Source: Alphaproteobacteria bacterium (GTDB taxonomy: Bacteria > Pseudomonadota > Alphaproteobacteria > Rickettsiales > SXRF01). Taken from it: 64,000 nucleotides of DNA. The DNA lies in assembly GCA_025362975.1 (NCBI GenBank), contig JANYES010000002.1:1-64000 (forward strand), in the 5' to 3' direction. The position numbers were made by a program, and so were the translations under genes. The stretch's first letter is position 1, and every line of letters begins with the position of its first letter. This document shows positions 17,863-26,999 of the stretch, one piece after another. Under the pieces are notes generated by a model that had not been told where the DNA came from, searched no databases, and saw only the letters and a program-made list of their open reading frames with translations.

Positions 17863-19017
17863 TCAGGCGAATTCTTCCTGCTGTAACAGATAGACGCGGT
17901 TGCCGTTGCCGCGACGCAGGCGACCGGCGAGCTCGAGTTCGAGCAGGATGGTGAGGACGAGATGCGCGGGGGCTTCGCATTGCTCGATCAACTCGTCGAC
18001 GGACACGGCTGTAAAACCTAATTTTTCGTGAGCGTAGGGGCGGGCTTTTTCGAGTTCGCTGGTGTCGATGGCGGGTGGGGTTTCGGTGGTGTAGCCGGGT
18101 GGGGGAGTTTCGGCGAAGCTGCGGTTGCGCAAGGAGGCGATGGCTTGCAGCACATCGGCGGCGGACTCGACGAGATGTGCGCCCTGGCGGATGAGCATGT
18201 TGCAGCCTTTGGAACGCGGGTCGGCGGGAGAGCCGGGGACGGCGAGGACTTCGCGGTTGGATTCACCGGCGAAACGCGCGGTGATGAGCGAGCCGGATTT
18301 TAAGGCGGCTTCGACGACGACGGTGCCGAGCGACATGCCCGCGATGATGCGGTTGCGGCCGGGGAAACTTCCGGCGAAGGGAAGCGCGCCGAAAGGTTGT
18401 TCGCTGATGATGGCGCCGGTTTCGCGCATTTGCTGAAAGAGGGGGGCGTTTTCGGGCGGGTAGATATTATTGATACCGCCGGCGATGACGCCGATGGTGC
18501 CTTTGAGAAGCGAGCCACGATGAGCATAGGTGTCGATGCCGCGCGCTAAGCCGGAGACTACGCTGAGGCCATTCTCGCTTAAGTCGTGGGCGAGTTTCTG
18601 CGCCATCTGGCAGCCGTTGGCCGAGGCGTTTCGCGCGCCGACGATGGCAATCAGGTCGCGGTTTTGCCAGAGGTGCGAGTGGCCGGAAACGGTGATGACG
18701 GGAGGCGGATCGTTGATCATGTGGAGTAGTGCTGGATAGTCGGGCGAGCCGTAGACGATAAAGCGTGCGCCGAATTTCGTGGCGGCTTCGAGTTCGTGTT
18801 CGACGGCTTCTTTGGGGAAAGCCACGAGAGGGGTTTTTTTACCGCCAGCTTTGGCCAGATGCGGCAGCGCTTCCAACGCTTTAGCGGCGGTGCCGAAACG
18901 GGAGATCAGTTGGAAGAACGTGACGGGCCCGACATTGCCGGTGCGGATGAGGCGCAGTACGTCGAGCAGGTTTTCGTTGGCGAGGCTGCGGTAGGGCATG
19001 CTGGGTGAAAATAGCAT
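17863..19017 (-). CDS. dprA: DNA-processing protein DprA
   Basis: Binds single-stranded DNA entering during natural transformation and loads RecA. The Rossmann-like core is clear: IAIVGARNASANGCQMA, GLARGIDTYAHRGSL, FPGRNRIIAGMSLG and SGSLITARFAGE, then VLAVPGSPADPRSKGCNMLI. A C-terminal winged-helix-like region follows (KLGFTAVSVDELIEQ), giving 384 aa. The ATG at 19017 shares a TGATG with the plsY stop, so translation is probably coupled; a start at 18999 (MPYRSLANE) is also possible. No other competence genes are in the window. Confidence 0.94.
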   Translation of the reverse strand: MLFSPSMPYRSLANENLLDVLRLIRTGNVGPVTFFQLISRFGTAAKALEALPHLAKAGGKKTPLVAFPKEAVEHELEAATKFGARFIVYGSPDYPALLHMINDPPPVITVSGHSHLWQNRDLIAIVGARNASANGCQMAQKLAHDLSENGLSVVSGLARGIDTYAHRGSLLKGTIGVIAGGINNIYPPENAPLFQQMRETGAIISEQPFGALPFAGSFPGRNRIIAGMSLGTVVVEAALKSGSLITARFAGESNREVLAVPGSPADPRSKGCNMLIRQGAHLVESAADVLQAIASLRNRSFAETPPPGYTTETPPAIDTSELEKARPYAHEKLGFTAVSVDELIEQCEAPAHLVLTILLELELAGRLRRGNGNRVYLLQQEEFA

Positions 19018-19601
19018 CAGCTATCCTTTTTAGTGAAACTGCTTTCGGTGCCGTGGAGGAGGCGGGTGATGTTGCCGCGATGCGTGTAGACGATGGTGGC
19101 GCCGAGCACTAAAGACATCAAGGTGGTACTGTCGTTTTCGAGGACGTAGGAGGCGATGGGGGAGTAGCCGATGGAAAGCAGCGAGGACATAGACGACACG
19201 CGCATGAGCAGGAAGGCGAGTATCCAGATGGTGCAAATCACAAGGCCGAGCATCCAGTCGATGCCGAAGAAAACGCCGAAGGCGGTGGCGACGCCTTTGC
19301 CGCCTTTGAAACGCAGCCAGATGGGGAAAATATGGCCGAGGGTGACGACGATGCCAGCCACCGGCACGGCGTCTCCCAGATGGAGTTTTGCGGCGAGCCA
19401 GACGGCGAAATAACCTTTGCCGCCGTCGAGCAATAGCGTGGCTATGCCGAGGCCTTTATGGCCGGTGCGCATGACGTTGGTAGCGCCGATATTGCCGGAG
19501 CCGGTTTTGCGGATGTCGCCTAAGCCCGCCGCGCGGGTGAGCAGGAAGCCGAAGGGAATCGAGCCTAGGAAATAGGCGAGGACTAAGGCCGTCAACATCA
19601 T
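19017..19601 (-). CDS. plsY: acyl phosphate:glycerol-3-phosphate acyltransferase PlsY
   Basis: Integral membrane enzyme that transfers the acyl group from acyl phosphate to glycerol-3-phosphate, the first step of phospholipid synthesis. The 194-aa protein has about five membrane spans and the family loops GSIPFGFLLTR, GSGNIGATNVMRT, LDGGKG and RFKGGKGVATAFGV. It sits in a tight chain: its start overlaps the ruvX stop by ATGA and its stop overlaps the dprA start. The ATG is doubled (MM), so either could be used. Confidence 0.96.
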   Translation of the reverse strand: MMLTALVLAYFLGSIPFGFLLTRAAGLGDIRKTGSGNIGATNVMRTGHKGLGIATLLLDGGKGYFAVWLAAKLHLGDAVPVAGIVVTLGHIFPIWLRFKGGKGVATAFGVFFGIDWMLGLVICTIWILAFLLMRVSSMSSLLSIGYSPIASYVLENDSTTLMSLVLGATIVYTHRGNITRLLHGTESSFTKKDS

Positions 19602-20062
19602 GAATTTTTTACGCTGTCTAAGAAGCCTTGCAGCATATAGCTTGCGGCGAGTTTGTCCACCAGTTGTGAGCGGCGTTCGCGCGAGAGATCGGCGGCGAGC
19701 ATGGTGCGCTCGACGGCCATTGTGCTCATGCGTTCGTCGCTGAATATCATGGGCAGGTCGATGTGTTTGGACATGGTGGAGACGAAGGCGCGGGTGGACT
19801 GGGTGCGCGGGCCGTGGGTGCCGTCCATGTTGATGGGATAGCCGATGACGAGGCCGGATACGCCTTGTTTTTTGATGATGGCGGCGAGGGTTTCCATGTC
19901 TTTGGTGAATTTTTTGCGGTCGATGGTTTCGAGCGGTGTGGCGATGGTGCGCATGACGTCGGACAGGGCAAGGCCGATGGTGGTGCTGCCGACATCAAGC
20001 CCCAGCACGCGGGCGTGCGGCTGGAGGGTGGCGATGAATTCTTTAGGAGATTCAAAGAGCAT
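19598..20062 (-). CDS. ruvX: Holliday junction resolvase-like protein RuvX/YqgF
   Basis: RNase H-like protein of 154 aa, implicated in pre-16S rRNA processing and annotated as a putative Holliday junction nuclease. It has the LGLDVGSTTIGLALSD active-site start, VIGYPINMDGTHGPRTQ, and FSDERMSTMAVE near the C-terminus. It is the first gene of the ruvX-plsY-dprA chain, and an inverted-repeat pair starts two bases upstream of its ATG. Confidence 0.94.
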   Translation of the reverse strand: MLFESPKEFIATLQPHARVLGLDVGSTTIGLALSDVMRTIATPLETIDRKKFTKDMETLAAIIKKQGVSGLVIGYPINMDGTHGPRTQSTRAFVSTMSKHIDLPMIFSDERMSTMAVERTMLAADLSRERRSQLVDKLAASYMLQGFLDSVKNS

Positions 20063-20063
20063 A

Positions 20064-20215
20064 TGTCACCCCGCACTTGTTGCGGGGGCCGCCGGCGGGA
20101 TGTTAGCGAAATGGTCGGACATTATATCAACTTGTCATTCTTAGGGATTACGATTAAAAGCGAATTTCAGCTTATAGAGCATAAAACCAGACCCCGCAAC
20201 AGTAGCGGGCTGACA
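20064..20215. repeat. REP-like inverted repeat pair
   Basis: Left unit TGTCACCCCGCACTTGTTGC (from 20064, continuing GGGG) and right unit at 20191-20215, whose reverse complement begins TGTCAGCCCGCTACTGTTGC; about 20 of 25 positions agree. They fill most of the divergent gap between ruvX and gatC, so they lie within both promoter regions. Confidence 0.65.
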
Positions 20216-20230
20216 ATGGAGCAGAAAATT

Positions 20231-20530
20231 ATGACGCAGAAAGCCTTAGTCGATATCGCGGCGGTGACGAAGATTGCGCGGTTGGCGCGCCTTGAAATTC
20301 CCGAAGCTGATAAGCAGGGAATCAGCAATGAAATCTCGGGGATTTTGCAGTGGATCGATCAGCTCAATGAAGTAAACACCGATAACGTGCCGATGCTGAC
20401 GTCGGTGTCGGCGGTGAAGCTGCCGTTCCGCAAGGACGAGGTGACGGATGGCGGGCAGGCGGAGGCGGTGGTCGCCAATGCGCCGAATAGCGATTACGGG
20501 TGCTTCGTGGTGCCAAAGGTGATGGAGTAG
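20231..20530 (+). CDS. gatC: Asp/Glu-tRNA amidotransferase subunit C
   Basis: Small subunit (99 aa) of the GatCAB complex, which converts misacylated Glu-tRNA-Gln and Asp-tRNA-Asn into the correct amide forms. Typical features are VTKIARLARLEIPEADKQGI, QWIDQLNEVNTDNVPM and the C-terminal DYGCFVVPKVME. I chose ATG 20231 from alignment with the family; GGAG lies about nine bases upstream. The frame is open further upstream, but that part crosses the repeat pair. The next gene starts three bases after the stop. Confidence 0.95.
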   Translation: MTQKALVDIAAVTKIARLARLEIPEADKQGISNEISGILQWIDQLNEVNTDNVPMLTSVSAVKLPFRKDEVTDGGQAEAVVANAPNSDYGCFVVPKVME

Positions 20531-20533
20531 GCT

Positions 20534-20896
20534 TTGAACGATCTGGATAATAAAGATGCGGAACTTCTCACGCTGCTGCAACTTTTCACACGCAGCGTGG
20601 CGCAAGAGGTGCAGAAATCTTCGGCGTTTGCGTTGCATGTGGGGGAACCCATGAAGGATTATTTCGACGCGCATATCAACGATCCGCGTATTTTTGCGCC
20701 GCTGGAAGATGACGAGCAGTTGAAATCGCGCTATCTGCGGGTGATTTATAAGCTGGAGCCGGTGATGGATTTGATTAATGACGACCATGTGCAGGTGTCC
20801 GCCGCGACGCGGGTACAGATGCAGACTTTGTATAAAAATTTCAGGAACGCGTGCGCCGAGCAGGCGGGTATTCCAATGGGACAGGAACGGGCATGA
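20534..20896 (+). CDS. hypothetical protein between gatC and gatA
   Basis: A 120-aa protein with a TTG start at 20534 and GGAG nine bases before it. Its TGA overlaps the gatA ATG as ATGA, so it is probably translated with gatC and gatA. It is acidic and alpha-helical ([40 protein letters not shown]), with no signal peptide or membrane span. I recognise no family. Position suggests a link to tRNA amidation, but that is inference. Confidence 0.8.
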   Translation: MNDLDNKDAELLTLLQLFTRSVAQEVQKSSAFALHVGEPMKDYFDAHINDPRIFAPLEDDEQLKSRYLRVIYKLEPVMDLINDDHVQVSAATRVQMQTLYKNFRNACAEQAGIPMGQERA

Positions 20897-22380
20897 CCAA
20901 CGAACTCAACACACTCACCCTCGCCGACATGCGCGATGGGTTGAAAGCGAAAAAATTCTCTTCGGTGGAGCTGACCGAGGCGCATCTGAAAGCGATTGAA
21001 AAAAACAATCCGCATTATAATTCGTATATCACCATTACGCGCGATATCGCGACGAAGATGGCCAAGGACGCGGATGCGCGGTTGGCTAGCGGTTCGCAGG
21101 GTTTGATTGAAGGCGTGCCGGTGGCGGTGAAGGATTTGTTCTGCACCAAGGGGGTGCTGACAACGGCGGCTTCGCATATTCTTGATGGGTTCAAGCCGCA
21201 GTATGAATCGACGGTGACGACGCAGTGCTGGGAGCAGGGCGGGGTGATGCTGGGAAAGACGAATCTGGATGAGTTTGCGATGGGGTCGGCGAATTTGACG
21301 AGTTATTACGGGACGGTGAAAAGCCCGTGGATGAAGGATGGGCAGCCGCTGGTGCCGGGTGGTTCTTCGGGTGGTTCGGCATCTGCCGTGGCGTCGTTTT
21401 TGGCGCCGACTGCACTGGGGACGGATACGGGCGGGTCGATTCGACAGCCTGCGTCGTTCTGCGGGATTGTTGGGATTAAGCCGACTTATGGGCGCTGTTC
21501 GCGTTGGGGGATTGTGGCGTTTGCGAGTTCGCTCGATCAGGCGGGGCCAATTACGCGCACCGTGCGCGATTCGGCGATTATGCTGAACGTGATGTGCGGG
21601 CACGACGCGAAGGATTCGACGTCGTCGAGTGAGGCGGTGCCGGATTTTGAAAAGGCGCTGACGGGCAATGTGAAGGGCAAAAAAATCGGGATTCCGAAAG
21701 AGTATCGCCCGGATGGGATGAACCCGGAGATTCTGGCGATGTGGGATAAGGGGATTCAGTTATTGCGCGATGCGGGGGCGGAGATTGTCGATATTTCACT
21801 TCCGCATACGAAATATGCGCTGGCAACGTATTATATCGTGGCACCGGCGGAATGTTCTTCGAACCTTGCGCGGTATGACGGCGTGCGGTTTGGGCTTCGC
21901 GTTGGCGCGGAAGAAGGGTTGACCGCGATGTATGAAAAGACGCGCGCGGCGGGGTTCGGCAAGGAAGTGAAGCGCCGTATTATGATTGGCACGTATGTGC
22001 TTTCGGCGGGGTATTACGATGCTTATTATAAGAAGGCACAGAAGGTGCGCTGGTTAATTGCCGATGATTTCAATAAGGCGTTTGAGAAGGTGGATGCGAT
22101 TTTGACGCCGACCGCGCCGAGCGCGGCGTTTGGGTTTGATTATAAGCCTAACGATCCGGTGGAGATGTATTTGAACGATGTGTTTACCGTGCCGACATCG
22201 CTTGCCGGTTTGCCGGGGATTTCGATTCCGGGCGGGTTGAACAAGGACGGGTTGCCGCTTGGGTTGCAGTTGATCGGGAAATCATTCGACGAAGCGACGG
22301 TGTTGAATGTCGCTTATGCGCTGGAGCAGGCGATTGGATTTAATGCAAAACCGCAGGGTGTGCTTGGGATGGCGGCGTAA
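20893..22380 (+). CDS. gatA: Asp/Glu-tRNA amidotransferase subunit A
   Basis: Glutaminase/amidase subunit of GatCAB (495 aa); it frees ammonia from glutamine for GatB. The amidase-signature Ser-cisSer-Lys triad is complete: Lys in [11 protein letters not shown], cis-Ser in [15 protein letters not shown], and nucleophile Ser in [15 protein letters not shown]. The start at 20893 ([13 protein letters not shown]) fits the family and overlaps the previous stop; a longer frame to 20851 is less likely. The next gene begins two bases after its TAA. Confidence 0.97.
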   Translation: MTNELNTLTLADMRDGLKAKKFSSVELTEAHLKAIEKNNPHYNSYITITRDIATKMAKDADARLASGSQGLIEGVPVAVKDLFCTKGVLTTAASHILDGFKPQYESTVTTQCWEQGGVMLGKTNLDEFAMGSANLTSYYGTVKSPWMKDGQPLVPGGSSGGSASAVASFLAPTALGTDTGGSIRQPASFCGIVGIKPTYGRCSRWGIVAFASSLDQAGPITRTVRDSAIMLNVMCGHDAKDSTSSSEAVPDFEKALTGNVKGKKIGIPKEYRPDGMNPEILAMWDKGIQLLRDAGAEIVDISLPHTKYALATYYIVAPAECSSNLARYDGVRFGLRVGAEEGLTAMYEKTRAAGFGKEVKRRIMIGTYVLSAGYYDAYYKKAQKVRWLIADDFNKAFEKVDAILTPTAPSAAFGFDYKPNDPVEMYLNDVFTVPTSLAGLPGISIPGGLNKDGLPLGLQLIGKSFDEATVLNVAYALEQAIGFNAKPQGVLGMAA

Positions 22381-22382
22381 CG

Positions 22383-22898
22383 ATGGAGCTTTCGCCCGCC
22401 GTTGAACACAAGCTGCGGGCGCGGGAATCGGCGTCGTTGCTGGATACGCTTAAGAAAGCGGAGTGTTGTGATGCGATGGATAATCCGCGCGCGGGCAGCG
22501 GAAGTCTGATTGTGGTGGATTATAAAATGCCGGTGCTGGAAAAGGTTGAACGCAGGAATAATAACCCGCAATATCTGGCGGCGATTCGCGGAGCGGTGGA
22601 TACGTATAATGCGATGACGGGAGTGATTACCGCGCAGTTGAAGGCGATTCCGGGATTGCAGGTAATGGGGCATACCGATCAGGCGGTGATTCGCGGCACG
22701 GGCGCGCAGGTTGCGGCGGCGCTGTCGCTGGATTTAATCGAGAGCGCGCATTTCCTTGACCGCGAAGTGGGCAAGAACGACCCGTATTTCGATGCGGTGG
22801 CGGCGCGGTTTGAAGAGATGCTGAATCCGCCGGCGCGCGTTGAGGCGAAGCCATTTTTGGTGCGCAGCGGGACGGCACAAAGTTTTCATGCGAGATAA
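22383..22898 (+). CDS. hypothetical protein between gatA and gatB
   Basis: A 171-aa soluble protein I do not recognise. The central part repeats a pattern of short strands and helices (IVVDYKMPVLEKVERRNNNP, MTGVITAQLKAIPGLQVMGH) and the C-terminus is basic. It begins two bases after gatA and ends 18 bases before gatB, on the same strand, so it is in the gat transcript. No signal peptide. Function unknown. Confidence 0.8.
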   Translation: MELSPAVEHKLRARESASLLDTLKKAECCDAMDNPRAGSGSLIVVDYKMPVLEKVERRNNNPQYLAAIRGAVDTYNAMTGVITAQLKAIPGLQVMGHTDQAVIRGTGAQVAAALSLDLIESAHFLDREVGKNDPYFDAVAARFEEMLNPPARVEAKPFLVRSGTAQSFHAR

Positions 22899-22916
22899 GA
22901 GATAGAAAGAAAAAAT

Positions 22917-24368
22917 ATGAACCAGATGATTAAAGGCAATACCGGCGACTGGGAAATTGTAATCGGGCTTGAGGTGCACGCGCAGGTGACGAGCAACTCG
23001 AAATTATTTTCGGGGGCGTCTACGAAGTTTGGTAATGAGCCGAATATGAACGTGGCGTTTGTTGACGCGGGCATGCCGGGGATGCTGCCGGTAATTAACG
23101 AGGTGGCGGTGGAGCAGGTGGTGAAAACTGGCCTGGCGATTAACGCGCAGGTGAATCTGCGTTCGATTTTTGACCGGAAGAATTATTTTTATCCTGATTT
23201 GCCGCAGGGGTATCAGATTTCGCAGTTCCTTGACCCCATTGTGGGTAAGGGCGAGATTTTGCTGGATATGCCGGAGGGTGTGAAGAAAGTGGGCGTGACG
23301 CGTATTCACCTTGAGCAGGATGCAGGGAAATCTCTGCATGAGTATAATCCGAAATTTACATATATCGATTTGAACCGGGCGGGCGTGATTTTGATGGAAG
23401 TCGTTTCGGAGCCGGATATGCGTTCGGCGGATGAGGCGGCGGCGTATTTGAAGAAGCTGCGCTCGATCGTGCGCTATATCGGCGCGTGCGACGGGGATAT
23501 GGAAAAAGGCAGCATGCGCTGCGACGCGAATGTTTCGGTGCGTAAACCGGGTGGAGAGCTGGGGACGCGCTGCGAGATTAAGAACGTGAACTCGATTCGC
23601 TTCCTGCATAAAGCCATTGAGTTTGAGGCGATGCGGCAGGTGGAGATTATTGAAAGCGGCGGGATGATTCGTCAGGAAACGCGCCTATTTGATTCCACCA
23701 AGGGCGAAACGCGCACGATGCGTACGAAGGAAGACGCGCATGATTACCGCTATTTCCCGGACCCGGATTTATTGCCGCTGGAGTTGACGCAGGAATTTGT
23801 GGACAACATTAAAAAGTCGTTACCGGAACTGCCGGACCAGAAGAAACAGCGGTATATGGAGAAGTTCGGGTTGACTGCGTATGACGCGGGCGTGATTGTG
23901 GCCGAGCAGGAATATGCGGAGTATTACGAGCAACTCGTGGCGAAGCATGACCCGAAACTGGCGTCGAACTGGATGACGGGCGAATTGTTTGGGCGCTTGA
24001 ATAAGGCGGGCATCGCGATACAGGATTCGCCGATTACGGCGGAAAAGCTGGGCGGGTTGATCGGGCTGATTCAAGATAATACGATTTCCGGGAAGATCGC
24101 TAAAGACGTGCTCGATCTGATGTTTGAGACGGGGAAAGACGCGGCGGCGATTGTCGAAGAAAAAGGCATGAAGCAGGTGACGGATACTGGCGCGATTGAA
24201 AAAGTCATCGACGAGGTAATGGCGGCCAATCCCGATAAGGTGGCGGAATTCCGCTCGGGTAAGGATAAGCTGTTTGGGTTCTTTGTCGGCCAAGTGATGA
24301 AGCTGTCGGGTGGCAAGGCGAATCCGGGAGCTGTGAACGATTTACTGAAGAAAAAGCTGGAGGGGTGA
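22917..24368 (+). CDS. gatB: Asp/Glu-tRNA amidotransferase subunit B
   Basis: tRNA-binding kinase/amidase subunit of GatCAB (483 aa). It activates the tRNA-bound Glu or Asp with ATP and uses ammonia from GatA. The N-terminal cradle starts with [20 protein letters not shown]; other signatures are [38 protein letters not shown] and [13 protein letters not shown]. The C-terminal YqeY-like tail ([20 protein letters not shown]) is intact. Its stop overlaps the next gene start as TGATG. Confidence 0.97.
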   Translation: MNQMIKGNTGDWEIVIGLEVHAQVTSNSKLFSGASTKFGNEPNMNVAFVDAGMPGMLPVINEVAVEQVVKTGLAINAQVNLRSIFDRKNYFYPDLPQGYQISQFLDPIVGKGEILLDMPEGVKKVGVTRIHLEQDAGKSLHEYNPKFTYIDLNRAGVILMEVVSEPDMRSADEAAAYLKKLRSIVRYIGACDGDMEKGSMRCDANVSVRKPGGELGTRCEIKNVNSIRFLHKAIEFEAMRQVEIIESGGMIRQETRLFDSTKGETRTMRTKEDAHDYRYFPDPDLLPLELTQEFVDNIKKSLPELPDQKKQRYMEKFGLTAYDAGVIVAEQEYAEYYEQLVAKHDPKLASNWMTGELFGRLNKAGIAIQDSPITAEKLGGLIGLIQDNTISGKIAKDVLDLMFETGKDAAAIVEEKGMKQVTDTGAIEKVIDEVMAANPDKVAEFRSGKDKLFGFFVGQVMKLSGGKANPGAVNDLLKKKLEG

Positions 24369-24988
24369 TGAAGCTTCGTCATATTTTTCTGGTTGCGGCT
24401 TTGATGCCGGCGAATGCTTTTGCAGCTAGCAAGGACGGGCATGAGTTTATCGCGTTTCAGGGGTTTACGCTGGAGGCAGCGTCGCTTGGGGATGTGATGG
24501 CGGCGCTGGGCGAGGTGAAGCCGGTGTGGACGGGCACGGAAAATAATGATGAGGTTTCGGTTTGTTATCTGGCGGGGGCGGAGCGGTTGTAGTTTCGCTC
24601 GTTGGGAGACATGGGCGGGGCGAATGACCGCGAAGGGCCGGGGCATGAGCTGGAAGGATTTACGGTGACGCAGCGCAGTAAGGAGGGTGATGCGGAGTGC
24701 CAGCCGATCAATCCGGGGCATGGTGCGGGTGCGAGCATTATCGGCGGGTTGCAATTAGGCATGGATAAGGCGGAGTTTGCCAAGCTGTTTGAAACGGCGC
24801 CGCAGTGGAAGGGCGAGGAGGCGACGGTGAGCTTCTCGCATCAGGAAAAAATGTCGCCGGAGCAGCGCGAGAAGATGAATATTGCCGAAGGTGCGGAAGA
24901 TAGTTTCGATGTGTCGACTTTGGTTGAAGGCGATTTCGTGGGTGGAAAGCTCGCTGAATTTTCTATCTGGAAAGTTAGCAGTTATTAA
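24368..24988 (+). pseudogene. exported protein gene interrupted by one in-frame TAG
   Basis: The frame opens at ATG 24368 with a signal peptide ([19 protein letters not shown]) and runs to a TAG at 24590-24592. It then continues in the same frame, with host-like codon use, to TAA at 24988. Joined, the product is about 206 aa: part one ends CYLAGAERL, part two begins FRSLGDMGG and ends FSIWKVSSY. There is no indel; one base change (for example from TTG or TGG) would restore it. I treat it as one gene with a recent nonsense change or a sequencing error; readthrough is possible. It follows gatB directly. I do not recognise the family. Confidence 0.7.
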
Positions 24989-25049
24989 TATTCCGTTGGC
25001 ATGATGCTTGCTTTATATGCCACTATCTTAGTATGCAGGAGAGCGGGCA

Positions 25050-25601
25050 TTGCGTAAAATATTGTTATCCATAGCGTTACTTGCGCTCACGGGGTGTGAA
25101 CATCTCGATGAGGATACGGCGGCTGCGCACTCGCAAGTCGTGGAAGATGCTGACCTTGTGGGCACCGATCTTGAGAAAAAAGGCACGGATGTGGCGAGCA
25201 CCGCGCGCGATAATATCGCTAAAACCGGGGAGCGCATGCGCAAATGGTTGATTGAGCCGCGCCCGGCGCCGAAACCGGATAATTCCATCGCGTCGGCTTA
25301 TTGCTATCATGCGCAGACGGATGTGCTGTGCTACCGCCAGCCGATGGTGGGTTGGGAGAACAGGTTGGTGGCGTATCAGGGCACTAACGCGGTGTCGCCG
25401 GACCCGGCGCAGACCAAACCGCTGCCTAAACGCGAGTTGGTGGTGGAAGTGTCGCCGGAACATAAGGTGGCGAACGCCAAGCCGGTGTTTACGGAACTGC
25501 CGGTGCCGCCGAAGCCGGAGGAAAAAAATTCCGACCAGGCGCCGGTGCTGGACGCTTCGCATGAGCAGTTGCCGAATCCCTCGATGTCGCCGCAGCTTTA
25601 G
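25050..25601 (+). CDS. lipoprotein, 183 aa
   Basis: Predicted lipoprotein: signal peptide MRKILLSIALLALTGC ends in an LTGC lipobox, so Cys16 should be lipidated. The mature part has an alpha-helical acidic region (EDADLVGTDLEKKGTDVAS), then a short cysteine-containing block (SAYCYHAQTDVLCYRQPM), then a Pro/Lys-rich tail that may be disordered. The start is TTG 25050 with AGGAG upstream. The YCY...VLCYRQP block recurs in small alphaproteobacterial lipoproteins in my recollection, but no function is known. Confidence 0.8.
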   Translation: MRKILLSIALLALTGCEHLDEDTAAAHSQVVEDADLVGTDLEKKGTDVASTARDNIAKTGERMRKWLIEPRPAPKPDNSIASAYCYHAQTDVLCYRQPMVGWENRLVAYQGTNAVSPDPAQTKPLPKRELVVEVSPEHKVANAKPVFTELPVPPKPEEKNSDQAPVLDASHEQLPNPSMSPQL

Positions 25602-25648
25602 ACGCACGGATATTCACTGGCGGCCTAGTGTGAATCTCCACGCGTCTA
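25599..25648. terminator. hairpin between convergent genes, repeat related to 54643-54763
   Basis: TAGACGC (25599-25605) pairs with GCGTCTA (25642-25648), and inside it ATTCAC pairs with GTGAAT around GGCGGCCTAG. It starts at the lipoprotein stop and lies before the convergent hemY stop, so it may end both transcripts, though no long T run follows. The core CTGGCGGCCTAG-T-GTGAAT recurs with one change at 54744-54762, also between convergent genes. Confidence 0.5.
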
Positions 25649-25706
25649 TTTACCTGATGGCATGAATTGCTTCGCTGCGTTTGCAAATGACGGAGAGTGG
25701 GGTGTA

Positions 25707-26999
25707 TTAACCGACGTAATTGATGTCGCGCTGTTTCCATTCCAGGGAGTCGAAAGTTTCGCAGGCTGGGCAATGCGCGTCCCATTGGAGGGCGGCTTTG
25801 CCGCAGCTGTTGCAGAGCCATGCGGGGTCGGGGAGGGCGGAAGCGCTGCGGGCGATCCATTTGCTGCCGATGTCAAAGCCGGGGAATTCGTATTGTTCGA
25901 GTTCGGCGAGGAGTTTGCAGGTGCGTACGGTTTCTTGTTTGGCGAGGGCGGCCGTGAGGGCGGCGCGGGCGGTGGGCCAGTCGCGCACGGCCATTGCGGT
26001 TTGGGCCAGGGCGATGTCGCTTTCGTTGGAGGCTGGGTTGGTGGCGACCAGTTTACGGATGATCTTCATCTGCTTTTCTTTGGGCTGTTTGGCGATGACG
26101 GCGCGTAGGGCGGCTGATAGCTGTTCGTGGGGTTGGATTTTCCACTCGTGGGTGATGAGTTTGATGGCTTTGGCGTCGTGGCCGTTGGCGGCGTAGGCCT
26201 GTGCTGCGAAGGCGACGACCGGGATGAAATGCGGTTCGAATTTCAGGGTATGTTTGGCGCTGGCTAGGGCGGCGAGGGTATTTTCACCGGCTAGAAGTTG
26301 CAGGCCTTGTTTGAGGGTGACGATGGCTCTGTAGTGGCGAAGCTGGGTGCGGCTGAGTTTACCTTTGCGCACGGATTTGTCGATAGCTTGCATGGCTTGT
26401 TGCCATTCGCCGAGGCGCACATGGAGGCTGAGGAGGAGCGCGATGCCTTTTGGGTTGATGGTATGGGCGCGCTTGGCGAGGGCGAGGGCTTTGGGGAACA
26501 TGTGTTGTTTGCCGGCGGTTTCGCTTAGGGAGCGAGCGGCGAGGTATTCGGTTTCTTTGTGGTCGAGCATCTGGTCCAGCAGGTCGCGGGTTTTGGCGTC
26601 ATCGCCAACGCTACGGGCGATTTGCGCGTTGAGAAGTAAGGTAAGGGGCGTGGGGCCAAGGAGCTTTTCGGCATTTTTGGTGTGCTCGGCGGCGGTTTTG
26701 ATGTCGGCGGCGGCGAGGGCGGCGACGCTGTAGGTGAGTTCGGAGAGGCCCTTTTGGTATTGCTTGAGGGTGCGGCGTTTGGTGATTCGCTCGGGGACGA
26801 GGACGACGTGGCGCAGGAAGAGATAGGTGTAGGCGATGACGACGGCGGCGACAATGGCGAGCAGGAGAATGAGGGCGAGGCTGGTGTCGATGCGGTAGCC
26901 GAACCAGTGGATGACGACGTTGCCGGGGTTTTCGGCCAGCCACGAGGCGGTGACGCCGATGCAGGTCAGGAAAAAGAGAAGCAGGAGGAGATTAATCAT
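25707..26999 (-). CDS. hemY: HemY-like TPR membrane protein
   Basis: Inner-membrane protein of 430 aa resembling HemY of proteobacterial heme operons; its exact role is unsettled. Two membrane spans lie in the first ~70 residues (NLLLLLFFLTCIGVTASWLA; LALILLLAIVAAVVIAYTYL). TPR-like helices follow (for example LSRTQLRHYRAIVTLKQGLQ), and the C-terminus has a zinc-ribbon-like CNSCGKAALQWDAHCPAC. The ATG at 26999 overlaps the upstream stop by eight bases. It ends the hemD-mitofilin-hemY set. Confidence 0.88.
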   Translation of the reverse strand: MINLLLLLFFLTCIGVTASWLAENPGNVVIHWFGYRIDTSLALILLLAIVAAVVIAYTYLFLRHVVLVPERITKRRTLKQYQKGLSELTYSVAALAAADIKTAAEHTKNAEKLLGPTPLTLLLNAQIARSVGDDAKTRDLLDQMLDHKETEYLAARSLSETAGKQHMFPKALALAKRAHTINPKGIALLLSLHVRLGEWQQAMQAIDKSVRKGKLSRTQLRHYRAIVTLKQGLQLLAGENTLAALASAKHTLKFEPHFIPVVAFAAQAYAANGHDAKAIKLITHEWKIQPHEQLSAALRAVIAKQPKEKQMKIIRKLVATNPASNESDIALAQTAMAVRDWPTARAALTAALAKQETVRTCKLLAELEQYEFPGFDIGSKWIARSASALPDPAWLCNSCGKAALQWDAHCPACETFDSLEWKQRDINYVG

